A DNA stretch of 64,000 bases from Microgenomates group bacterium (GTDB lineage Bacteria; Patescibacteriota; Microgenomatia; UBA1406; GWC2-37-13). Below the pieces are notes generated by a model. It was not told the origin of the DNA. It saw nothing but the letters and a program-made list of their open reading frames with translations, and did not search any database. Below are positions 36,182 through 46,100 of the stretch, piece by piece. Each line of letters starts with the position of its first letter. Position 1 is the stretch's first letter. The stretch spans positions 186,001 to 250,000 of the forward strand of contig JARYMT010000002.1 of NCBI GenBank assembly GCA_029906985.1. The letters are read 5' to 3'. The position numbers and the translations under genes are program-made.

Positions 36182-39100
36182 CTATTCTTCAATTTCTTTT
36201 CTTATTCTTTCCATCTCAGCTTCAACCTTTTGTTTATATTCCTCATTGAATCTTTTTTCAACTTGTTGATTAAGTTTATTCAGAAGCGCTTTGGTTTTTT
36301 GATCTTCTTCAGTTAAATATTTAAAAGTCGTTAATTGAGCTTGTAGTTCTTGTGATTGGGTTCTTTGTCGTTCCAGGTGGGTTTTTTCATTAGGATCGTT
36401 ATCAGAAAGTTCATTAATCTTATTCGATAATTCATCAATCTGCGCCTGTGTCTCTAATATCCTAGTATAAACATTTATATATTCGGTGTATGTTTCTTTA
36501 TCATCGCCCTGTAATTTAGCTACTTCTTCTTCCTGAATTTTTATTATTATTTGCATCTCTAAATTTCTTCTGATATTAACTAAAATTATCTCTCTTGCTT
36601 TTTGTTCTAATTTTTGTTTATCAGCTCTTAGTTCGTTAAGCTCATTTTCTGAAAGTTTTGGTAAGCCTAAATTTTCTAACAATTGATTTATTTTCTCAAG
36701 TTTTCCTCCTGTTAAAAATTCAACTACTTGCTCTTTATCTCTTTCATAATCTTCTTTTTTATAATCTGCTTTTATTTCAGGTTCAGTGGGAATTGACAAA
36801 TCTTCTTGAGCTTCAGCTTCAGTTTCTAAAATTCTTCTCATCTCTTCCATTCTTTCTCTTATAATTTTTTCTCTCTCTTCAGATTCTTTATTTTTTTCCT
36901 CATCAGTTAAAGATGCCTCAGCTGCTTGTCTTAAGGCTAAATCACGCGCTAACTCCTTTATTTTTTCTTTATCCTCTAATGCCTGTTCTACCTCTTTTGG
37001 TTTTCTACCCAATTGTCGAGCAATCTCGTTGATTGATTGTTTTTTCTTTTGTTTATCTGGTAAACCTAAAATTTCAGCTAATCTTTGTTCTTGTTGTTGA
37101 ACGGTTCTTTCTAGTTCTTGTTTTTTTTGTTTTTGTTCCGCAGTTAAAGCGGTAACTGGTTTAGAAGAGGGTTGTCGTGAGTCTGTTGGTTGAGATGTTG
37201 TTGAGGAAGAGGGTTTAGTTTTTACAACACTTTTCTCAATATTTTCTCTCACTGGTATAAACCATAATGATGGTAATGAAAAAGGTGTTGGTGGTGCTTC
37301 TAAAACAAAAGTCTTAACTTTGTCCTCAACTACTTCTTGAACGGTGCGAGTAATAGAACCAGTTAGCTCTAAAATCGCCTCTCTTGGCTCTCCAACTATT
37401 GTTGTTAAATCGCCGGTTCCACTAATGGTTGCTAAATGATTAAACACTCCCTCAGGTGAAGTAAAACCAGCAACAAAATAACCAGTTCTTCCATTATCAC
37501 CAATATTAAAAACATCTAACCAACCGCGATATTCTGAAGCCAAAGAAACTGGCTGACTACCAACACTGATACCTGCTTGTTGAAGATGATCATTTAACTT
37601 ATCTTGATTTATAAGCATTTTTGCTAATTCAGCAACAGTTAAATGGTGACCATCAGGCATGACAATTGGCGCTCCATTAGATAAAACTTCACTATTATTC
37701 GTTGTATCAAGCCACAGATCATGAGAAGAACCCATTCCATCAGAATTCATATCGATTCGCAAATGCCCCAAACCTTTAACAAAAATCCCCAGTTGCATTC
37801 CGCCGTTGGCATCTGCCACTTGTTCCACCGGTTGAAAATGAACTCCATCAATACTTCCTTGACCTGTAGGACCAATAAAATGAACTCCTAAATTACCATT
37901 AGCATCACGATAAACCTCATTATAAAGCCTTAACTCTTGGTAATCTGATCCGCGCGTAGCGTTAGTCCACCAAACTTGTCTTTCTGGTGATGGCCGCAAA
38001 ATTTTTTCCCAATCAGCTCTTGCCTGATCGCCGCTGACTATTTGCTCACCTGCGCCTTGATAATTTATATTATGATGAAGTGATGAATGAACTGTATTAG
38101 GATCAATTATTAAATTACCATGATCAACCTGGGCGTCATCAATTAACGTCATCCCTGTTTTATTTTCTACTAAATCATAAGTGCCATTATGATTATCAAC
38201 CCAATGAGTGCCATCTGGAGTTTGAATATTTAAGTTTCCAATAGTTTCTGTATGAAAAGTACTTGGCGTGGTAAAAATTGTCTCTGTTTGGGAAATTGTA
38301 TGAGAGCCAATTACTCTCTCTGTTAATGAAATATTAATTCCTTTGCTTGCAAGCATTTCCTCTAAAATCGATCTTCCATTGCTGGCATCAATTAAAACCT
38401 GACCATTACTATCTTGCAAAACCAAATTAAGACTGCCATCACCATCAATATCAACCGCGCCTAAATGATATCCGGAAACTCCAAAAACCACTTCTCCTCC
38501 AACCGCTTTATTTACCAACACAGTATCAGTTATTCCATCATGATTAAAGTCTGCCTGCTGAAAATGATAACCAGTTGGCATTTGAACTTGTGTATTCCCC
38601 CCTAAATTGACTGTTTCTGCTGGTGGAAATTGAAGATGAAGCAAGCGATCAATCCCTAAATTATGAGCTAAATATGGCGCTTGAATTACTCCCCGCTGTA
38701 AGGGTGAAAGATCAGCAATAAAATGACCGCCTCTATCAACTTCAATCGGAACATCACCATGAAAAACTTCTCCCCAATCGCCTAAATACTCTCTAATTCC
38801 CTCACCAAAATGTAGAATCCCTCCTGCTTGACCAATATCGTGAATAAGATTACTTGCCTCTCCTATCAATATTTTTCCGCCTAAACCAGCCACCACTGAC
38901 ATACCCAACATTTGACCAGTCCGTTTCCAAGTTAATCCAGCTAGTCTTCTTGCTGATCCTTCAAGAGATTTGTCTTTAGTTATTCCCAAATCAACAAAAA
39001 ATTCATTAACTATTTTTTGAGCTTCATCCTGGCTTAAACCATTTTGCTGAACCAAGACATTGACTAGTTTTTCTTTAGTACTACCAATTCGCAGCTGAGC

Positions 39101-42100
39101 CTCAAAAACCGCTTGAGCTTGAGCTAATTTTGACAATAATTCAGGATTGGCTTGAGAAAGTTTCGCTGCTCCATCTAAGATTGCTGATCGCAAAGCAGTT
39201 AATTGCTCGTTTCTTTTGTCAAAATCATAGCTAATAAAGTTTTGCGGCACCTCAATATCACCCACTCCCAAAACTCTTTTTCCCCGCCGAGTTGACAAGT
39301 CTGTCGTTCGCATTCGCGCCTGAGCATGAGCAATTGCCAAAAGAAGTCTTTGTTGTTCCTCAGCTGATAAATTTTCTTTAGCTAATAAATCAGTAATTTC
39401 TTTTGTTAACTCAGTAGCCGATCTTTGGTCAACCAACAAAGCCTCAAACTGTTTTCGCAAAACAGCATTTTCTGCTGATCCTCGACCTTGTCCTGATTCC
39501 CGGGAAACCTGAACAAAGTCTTGCCAAACTCTTCCGGCAATTCCTTTTAATCTTCCTTTACGAGCAACAGCTGGTCCTTCTCGTAAACCAGCGGCTAAAG
39601 TCATTGCTAAAGTTCCCGTTGCCGGATTAAAACCAACAAACCTCATCGCAAAACTTCTTCCAAAACGAAAACCGCCAGCTAAACCACCAAAAATATAAGA
39701 GCCACCAAAATAACCAATATCTTTTAATAATTCAACCGCTCTTGGCAGATTGGAAAACTGAAAACCTGTTTCTTTGCGGTAATTTCTCTCCATCATTCGC
39801 CGAATCAGTTTTCTTTGCAAACCAGTTAGCTCAATATCACCCCTGGCCGCCTCATAACGTCCTTTACCCAAATAAATTTTGAAATCAAGCTCGTCCCATT
39901 TAGTTTTTTGTGGATCTTCACCTTTTCTCTCCTGATAAAGTTGCCAGTAAGCTTTTCCTGACTGGTCTTTTTGTTGAAGAAAATCAACTAAACCTAAAAG
40001 GTTTGATGATAGTTCTATTCCTTCTAAGGCTTTTTTCACCTCAGGGGATAATTTATCATAAACCTGCCCTCGAAAATATTCGTTTAATGTTTTTAAAGCC
40101 ACCTCTTTTGTCATCTGTCCTTGACAAACCGCTAAGGCTAACTCTTTTATTTTTCCTTTAAAACCAGCCACTACTTGTTGATCAACACCTGACTGCTCTA
40201 ATAAAAACCGTTGTTCGCCAATTTCTTCAGAGATTGGTTTTAAACCGGCGGTCTCTTCTAAAGCAAATCTTTGCGCGAAGTCGGTCTGATCTTTTAAGCC
40301 GTGAGAAGTAATATTAGTAATTATCTCAGCTGGCGCCTGAGTTTCCAACCACTCCCTTGCTAAAACCATCTCGCTTGTCTGGCTTATGCCAAAAACTTTA
40401 GCACCAATATTTCGGAAAAAAAAGCCGATTTTTCTTCCTAAAGACTGTTGCTTTTTCAATCTTTTAGCTTCTTCTAAAGCCTGGTCCATTAACTCAGGTG
40501 ATAACTCAATTGGTACGCTACTATCAATACCAAGTCTTCGTCTGGCTGCTTCAGTTAAACCCATTGAAAAACGATTTGCCTGATCATCAAACCAAGAAGA
40601 AAAAATTGTGTTCTTCCAAAAGTTTCTTATAAAAGCTCTCGGATGCAAAAGTATTTTCCAACCCAAAGCTGGCTTATCACTGGCCCGATAATGCCTTGCC
40701 AAAGCGCCAACTTCTTGATTAACTCGTTGTTCGTCGCTAACAATAGCAAAGTTAAAGGTAGCTGGGAATTCCGCTTCAGGGGGTGGCGGTTGACCAGAAG
40801 GTTCTCTTCTTTTACCCGGTACCGGCGCCGGCGGTGGGTTATCTTCTGTTCCAGTTGGTTCACCTTCTTTTCTTACAGGAGCAGGAGATAATTCTCCTAA
40901 TCCTGAATCGTCTAATTCTTTGCCACCTGGTCTTATAACACGTTTTAATGCTTCGTGTTGAGGTGTGTATGGATGAGTTAAGTCATCCTCTTCAACTTCC
41001 CCACTTTCTCCACCAGGTTTACCAACACTTAGCGGTTCAGAGTCTTTTTTTGAATCCCTCCCTGTTTTTTGTACAAATTTTTTATAAAAAATTTTATCCG
41101 GTACTTCTAATAATTCCGGCGCATAGGAAATTCTTCTATCCATTAAGTCTGCTCCTTTTAAAGCATAATCCAAAAGATTTTGAGGATCTTGACTTAAAAG
41201 ACGGCTCATTTCTTTTTTATGTCTTTCACTTAAACCAACCATCACTCCTTGATAAGCTTCAATTAAAGAGCTAATATCTTGTTCTTGCCTAATTTTTCGG
41301 AGTATCTTTATCATTTCTACCTGAGGTTCACTACCTTGATACCTACCTTGATGATCTAAATAACGAATTGCCTCAATTGCTGTTTGGTAAAATCTTCTTC
41401 TTAAATCAACCAATTGGCGTGAGGCTTCATCACGATCTTTTTGACTTGATTTAGAATCATTAATTATTTTCTCCAACATTTGCATCTGTTGACGATATGT
41501 AAACTCTCCTGTTTCTTTTATATCTAAAAGCCTATCAGCAACTAAAGTAAAAGCATATAAATCTTTTTTAGCAACAGAAATTTTTTCTTTTTTACCTTCT
41601 GGGGTGGTAATAAAAATTTGCTCATAATTGCCCTCAACAAAAGCTGGTGAACCAATATGAGAAACCTCTGTTTTAACTGCCCGACGAAAATCAGGTAAAG
41701 AATAAGAAGCTAACCTTCTTTTATTTTCTTCCCGTAGTAAATTAACTTTTAGCGCCTCTATTCCCATTAATACTAAATCCTGACTTGGTGGTTTTAATTG
41801 AATTATTAGCTGATAAATTTCATCGTTTCCTTCAAGATAATCACCGTTATAACGTAATCTTTTTTCAACCTCGTCTATTACCCGACATTGGTAATCAAAA
41901 TCAGTTTCGTCTTTTTTTCTTTGGATTTTTGTTTTTGCTTGATTAACTAATTGCTCTGCTTGTTCATATTCTAAAGAATGCTTTTTAGAAAAATCTTCTA
42001 TGCTAACTCCTGTATCAGTATCTTTGTAATACGGCGGTTTATGAATTACTCCTTCTAAATCAGCTACTTCTTCTAAACTCTCTACAGAACCATTTTTTTT

Positions 42101-42922
42101 AGGTTCCTCTACGCTTGTCCCTCCTCCCGCTGCTGAAGGATCACTCTCTGATGAAACAATTGAGTTAATTATTTCACCAATACTTTTAGTTTTATCAACT
42201 GATTGTGCTTTAACTTTGTCGCATAGAATAATCTTGTCTCCTTTTTTCGATTTAAAAGTTTGAACTTTAGGTTTTATTACTTTTCCTCCTTTTCCATCAT
42301 CAACCTTCTCAATTTGAGAATCAAAAGTCTTATCCTCCTCGCCAAAAACTTTTACCTGCTGATCACCGGTTACAATTGTTGATGCTTGACCATCTTTTCC
42401 AATCACCACCGCGGCCAAACTTAATTTCTGTAAATCTTCATCTTTTACTCTGGCTGCTTTTAAAACTTCCAAAACACGAGTAAAGGCTTGATCTAAAGGC
42501 GCTTCTGGATTATCTTTTATAAACTTTAACAATGTCACCATTGCCAAAGCTGAAGTTTCGCCACCTTTTTCTTCACCTAAAATATTTACTAAAACTCCAG
42601 CTATTTTTTTCTCTTGAATTAGTTTTTGAATTGCCTGGGGAAGATTAACAATCTCCTCAGCGGTTATTCCTTTATCACCAAAAAAACTTTTTCCTGAAGC
42701 ATCTTTTAATCCGGTTAATTTTTGGGCTAAACTTTCAGCTTTTTGCTTTCTTTCATCTTCGGTTAAGTCTTTTCCATCATCTCCTTTTTTTAAAAATCCG
42801 ACCGCAAGATTTTGGCCATCAAAAACCGCATCTTGCTGTCTTTTTAAACCACAAGCAGTTTCTGCTAATGAGATTGTTTCTGGTGAAGATGGGATTAATT
42901 CAGCCGCTGATTGTCCTGTCAT
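36182..42922 (-). CDS. 2246-aa protein with degenerate PP2C-like N-domain
   Basis: Residues about 20-260 follow the PP2C phosphatase layout: CGLKRQQDAVF (like GxxRxNQD), GGETSALAMVTLL, LSLAAVVIGKDGQASTIVTGDQQVKVF, and KKGDKIILCDKVKA. Key metal residues are changed: the usual DGMGG is absent and ILxSDG reads ILCDKV. It is probably catalytically dead. A helical region follows, a Pro-rich linker (about 680-730), a long helical part with two hydrophobic stretches (about 1090-1150 and near 1350), then FG-GAP/EF-hand-like calcium loops (DFNHDGITD, DIDGDGSLN, DMNSDGMGS) between 1440 and 1740, and a long coiled coil (about 1890-2246). No signal peptide. Role unknown; a large structural or signalling scaffold is my inference. 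Confidence 0.65.
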   Translation of the reverse strand: MTGQSAAELIPSSPETISLAETACGLKRQQDAVFDGQNLAVGFLKKGDDGKDLTEDERKQKAESLAQKLTGLKDASGKSFFGDKGITAEEIVNLPQAIQKLIQEKKIAGVLVNILGEEKGGETSALAMVTLLKFIKDNPEAPLDQAFTRVLEVLKAARVKDEDLQKLSLAAVVIGKDGQASTIVTGDQQVKVFGEEDKTFDSQIEKVDDGKGGKVIKPKVQTFKSKKGDKIILCDKVKAQSVDKTKSIGEIINSIVSSESDPSAAGGGTSVEEPKKNGSVESLEEVADLEGVIHKPPYYKDTDTGVSIEDFSKKHSLEYEQAEQLVNQAKTKIQRKKDETDFDYQCRVIDEVEKRLRYNGDYLEGNDEIYQLIIQLKPPSQDLVLMGIEALKVNLLREENKRRLASYSLPDFRRAVKTEVSHIGSPAFVEGNYEQIFITTPEGKKEKISVAKKDLYAFTLVADRLLDIKETGEFTYRQQMQMLEKIINDSKSSQKDRDEASRQLVDLRRRFYQTAIEAIRYLDHQGRYQGSEPQVEMIKILRKIRQEQDISSLIEAYQGVMVGLSERHKKEMSRLLSQDPQNLLDYALKGADLMDRRISYAPELLEVPDKIFYKKFVQKTGRDSKKDSEPLSVGKPGGESGEVEEDDLTHPYTPQHEALKRVIRPGGKELDDSGLGELSPAPVRKEGEPTGTEDNPPPAPVPGKRREPSGQPPPPEAEFPATFNFAIVSDEQRVNQEVGALARHYRASDKPALGWKILLHPRAFIRNFWKNTIFSSWFDDQANRFSMGLTEAARRRLGIDSSVPIELSPELMDQALEEAKRLKKQQSLGRKIGFFFRNIGAKVFGISQTSEMVLAREWLETQAPAEIITNITSHGLKDQTDFAQRFALEETAGLKPISEEIGEQRFLLEQSGVDQQVVAGFKGKIKELALAVCQGQMTKEVALKTLNEYFRGQVYDKLSPEVKKALEGIELSSNLLGLVDFLQQKDQSGKAYWQLYQERKGEDPQKTKWDELDFKIYLGKGRYEAARGDIELTGLQRKLIRRMMERNYRKETGFQFSNLPRAVELLKDIGYFGGSYIFGGLAGGFRFGRSFAMRFVGFNPATGTLAMTLAAGLREGPAVARKGRLKGIAGRVWQDFVQVSRESGQGRGSAENAVLRKQFEALLVDQRSATELTKEITDLLAKENLSAEEQQRLLLAIAHAQARMRTTDLSTRRGKRVLGVGDIEVPQNFISYDFDKRNEQLTALRSAILDGAAKLSQANPELLSKLAQAQAVFEAQLRIGSTKEKLVNVLVQQNGLSQDEAQKIVNEFFVDLGITKDKSLEGSARRLAGLTWKRTGQMLGMSVVAGLGGKILIGEASNLIHDIGQAGGILHFGEGIREYLGDWGEVFHGDVPIEVDRGGHFIADLSPLQRGVIQAPYLAHNLGIDRLLHLQFPPAETVNLGGNTQVQMPTGYHFQQADFNHDGITDTVLVNKAVGGEVVFGVSGYHLGAVDIDGDGSLNLVLQDSNGQVLIDASNGRSILEEMLASKGINISLTERVIGSHTISQTETIFTTPSTFHTETIGNLNIQTPDGTHWVDNHNGTYDLVENKTGMTLIDDAQVDHGNLIIDPNTVHSSLHHNINYQGAGEQIVSGDQARADWEKILRPSPERQVWWTNATRGSDYQELRLYNEVYRDANGNLGVHFIGPTGQGSIDGVHFQPVEQVADANGGMQLGIFVKGLGHLRIDMNSDGMGSSHDLWLDTTNNSEVLSNGAPIVMPDGHHLTVAELAKMLINQDKLNDHLQQAGISVGSQPVSLASEYRGWLDVFNIGDNGRTGYFVAGFTSPEGVFNHLATISGTGDLTTIVGEPREAILELTGSITRTVQEVVEDKVKTFVLEAPPTPFSLPSLWFIPVRENIEKSVVKTKPSSSTTSQPTDSRQPSSKPVTALTAEQKQKKQELERTVQQQEQRLAEILGLPDKQKKKQSINEIARQLGRKPKEVEQALEDKEKIKELARDLALRQAAEASLTDEEKNKESEEREKIIRERMEEMRRILETEAEAQEDLSIPTEPEIKADYKKEDYERDKEQVVEFLTGGKLEKINQLLENLGLPKLSENELNELRADKQKLEQKAREIILVNIRRNLEMQIIIKIQEEEVAKLQGDDKETYTEYINVYTRILETQAQIDELSNKINELSDNDPNEKTHLERQRTQSQELQAQLTTFKYLTEEDQKTKALLNKLNQQVEKRFNEEYKQKVEAEMERIRKEIEE

Positions 42923-43028
42923 TTAAAATAAAATAATATAATAATACAATTATTAAGACTTTTTTTAAAAAAATCAATAATAATTTTTTCCGCTAAAATC
43001 TAACCGATTTTAATCATTTTTAATTTTC

Positions 43029-43048
43029 ATTTTGTCCTCCGATTCAGA
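43029..43048. repeat. Left inverted repeat around the 1450-aa gene
   Basis: The 20 bp ATTTTGTCCTCCGATTCAGA is exactly complementary to 47596-47615. A weaker match extends about 14 bp outwards (CATTTT and spaced bases). Confidence 0.8.
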
Positions 43049-43122
43049 GGATGAGTTTTAAGTTTTCATTCGAATAATTCGTATCATTTTCAATTAATCT
43101 TAAATAATAACTTAAATTCCTC

Positions 43123-43152
43123 TTGACTTTTATCATTTTTTTTTATTATTAT
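43123..43152 (+). promoter_or_regulatory. Putative promoter of the 1450-aa gene
   Basis: TTGACT (43123-43128) and TATTAT (43147-43152) are 18 bp apart, with the ATG nine bases after. The promoter lies inside the inverted-repeat pair, so it would move with the gene. Confidence 0.45.
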
Positions 43153-43161
43153 TAAAAATTA

Positions 43162-46100
43162 ATGGCAGAAACATTACCCCAACCACCATCATCTGAATCA
43201 TTACCCGAATCTTTGCAAAAAACAATACAATTAGCTAGAAGAATCGCTCAAACGGATTTAGGTGAAAAAATTCCCGGTTTAAGAAAATCCGGTGAAATGA
43301 GATCACAAGAGGTAAATGATGCTTATGAGGTTTTTGAATTAGGCAAACCACCTCAAAATTTACATTTACTTGATTATCTTAATGAAAACTTACCCGTTTA
43401 TTTATCTTCCCTTCCTCAAGATCAACTCAAACCTTTTTTTGATGCTGGTGTTTTAAAACAAGAAGGTGATCAAATTGTTTTTGGAGATAATATTCCTCCA
43501 GATAAAAAGGTTGAACTGATTGCTGCTTTAATTAACCATATATCACAACAAAAAACATTACCTGATACCGGGCCATTAGACGCCAATAATTTTTGTACTG
43601 GTCTTCAAGCTTTAGCGTTAGAGTGCGCTCAAGAAGCCTATAATCAATACCAGCCACCAACCCAAACCGGGGAAGTAACAATTACCGAAAGAAGAATAAC
43701 CCCTATTGACCGGTTTAAAATTCGAATTTCCTATGAAGGAAGAGATAAAAAAGAAGTGCTTCTTAATGAAGTGCTTCTTAATACAGAAAAAGGAATGATT
43801 TTTAAACTGAGAAGAGATGTTAAAGCAGTAAATAATGAAGGAAAAGAGGTAGATTTTTATGATTTTATTATTCCTATTCAGGACCAAATTGACTCTGGCA
43901 ATCTTGAGGAAGCGATTAAATTAGCTAATCAAACTCGTGATCAATTTACTGAAATTTTAGAAAAAAATCCTCAAGAAAAAGACCGGATTCTTTTTACTTT
44001 AAAAAGATTGATTAATATGCGCCTAACTGACTCCCACATTCCAGCTGACCAAAAAACAGCTTTTCAAGCCCTTCTTTCTGCCAATTTAGAAGACCCGCAA
44101 CAATTCCAACAAGCTTTAAATCTTGTTTTTAATTTTGATGAATTACGCCAAGATTCTCAAAGCCCTGATGAAAAGACCAAAAGACAAGCTGAAGATAGAT
44201 TAAGGATTAAAACTTTTGAATTAGCCGCTTTGGTTTTTGGCACTGAAGGATTACAAAGAACCGTTGAGGTTGATTTGCGAATGGCGGTTGGTTTGGAAGA
44301 TATTCTCCTTCCTCCAGAAGCCAGACTACAAAGAATAAAACTTCTTGAAAAAACTCGAGAACAAAGGCGACGAATGAATGAAATAAAAAGATCAACCGAA
44401 GAACCACTAGAAAAAAGACAGCTAGAAGCTTTAAATGCCGAATCAAAATGGCAAGAGACTCTTACTCAACTTCGTCAATTAGAACAGCAACAACGAGAAG
44501 CGATTTTATATGCTTTTGGAGTAAAAGATGATGAAGGAAAACCCCTTGTTGATGAATCACAACTAACTGAGGAACAAAAACAATTAGCCAAAGAAATAGC
44601 ACAAAGACGAAGGACTCTTATTGAAAGTGGCCAAGATAGAGTCCTTTCTTTAAATCGAACCATGGTCCAAGAAATGCTTCGTCTTGAAGGTATTAATTTA
44701 ACCTCAGAACAAATTAATGCCTTAAATGATCTTGTTTCTGGAAAAAGTCAAAAAACAGTTGAGGAAACTTTAGCTGATTGGGGAATAAAACCAGAAGATG
44801 AAAGATACCAGTTAATAAAAACCATTATTCAAGATGGAAGAAGGGTTAACAGTTCTTTAACCGGATTAGCAAGAAAAGTTCAGGATGACTTTAGCCGGGT
44901 TGAAGATCTTAGTCTGACTGGAAGTGTTGGTGGTAAAAAACCAAAAATTGATGATGTATCGCATAATGTTTTCTTAATGGGCTTAAAAGGAGTTGAGTAT
45001 ATGTATCGCCATTTTCGATTTAAAAAAGAAGAGCAAACCCAAAAAGTGACCATAAAAGAAGAAAAACCACCACTAGATCTTCCAGAAACTGTTCCTACTT
45101 ATCAAATTTTACAAAGTGAGGCGATATCGCCCGCTAAACCAACAGAACAACCCCAACCACCCGCAGCTGAAGAAGAACCAACAACAGCACCAGAAGAAGC
45201 AGCGCCTACAGAATCACCCCCACCCGCAGAACAACCAGCAGCAGAAGTAGAATCAGCACCACTAACAGCAGAGGAAGAAGCGGCAGAAACCGAAACTCCA
45301 GAACAAAGATTAGAACGACTCACTACCTTTGATCCAAAAGTGGTTGAATCAGATCGAAAAAAAGCTGAAAAACTTCGCCAGCAAATAGAAAGTGAACCTC
45401 AAGAAGAAGAAAAAGGCAGAAGAGTTAGTTTAAAAAAACTTAAGGAACAATTAATGGCTGCAAAACAAGAAAAAAGTGCTCTTGCTCATTTAGATATTGA
45501 TGATCTTGCTTATTCTGCCTCTGATGATGAATTAGAAACAATAGCTCAAGAACGAAGAGATTTGGATCAAATAATAGAAGGACTTGAAAAAGCAATTGAG
45601 GCAAAAAAACGACTTGAAGCCGCCAAACGGGCAGAAAAAAATTTAGCTGCTTTAGAGGAAAAAGGTCGATTAAGAGAGTTGGTTAGCGCTTTAAAGCAAG
45701 ATGAACAACGACAAACTGCTCAACAGGATTTAGAAACAATCAAGCCTTTAATTGAGGGAAATCCTAAAATTTTAGAAACAGCTCAAACTTTATTAGCCCA
45801 ACTTCATCGTCGCGGTATTTTTAGAAGTGACATTGCCCATTTTAATAGATTAGCTGAAGATATAGCCCGACAACTTGAACAAACTAGTGGTTGGGATCAC
45901 CAAGCTCATCAATTAAATATTGAATCTGTAAAAAGAACTCTTTTATATGCAGCTATTACTATGTCAACACAACCACAACCAACCGCAGAACCAGAACCAC
46001 CAGAATCAAAACCACCCGCCGCCACAGAAGAACCTCAACCACCCGCACAACCAGAACCAACCGCATCTCAACAATCAGTCGAAGAACTAATTAATAAAGG

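Noticed and set aside
40643-41274. Antisense open frames inside the 2246-aa gene
   Set aside because: Shadows of a long coding frame; no promoter and unlikely amino-acid composition.
45102-45323. Antisense Ser/Ala/Gly-rich frame in the 1450-aa gene
   Set aside because: Mirror of the P/E/T/A-rich linker codons.
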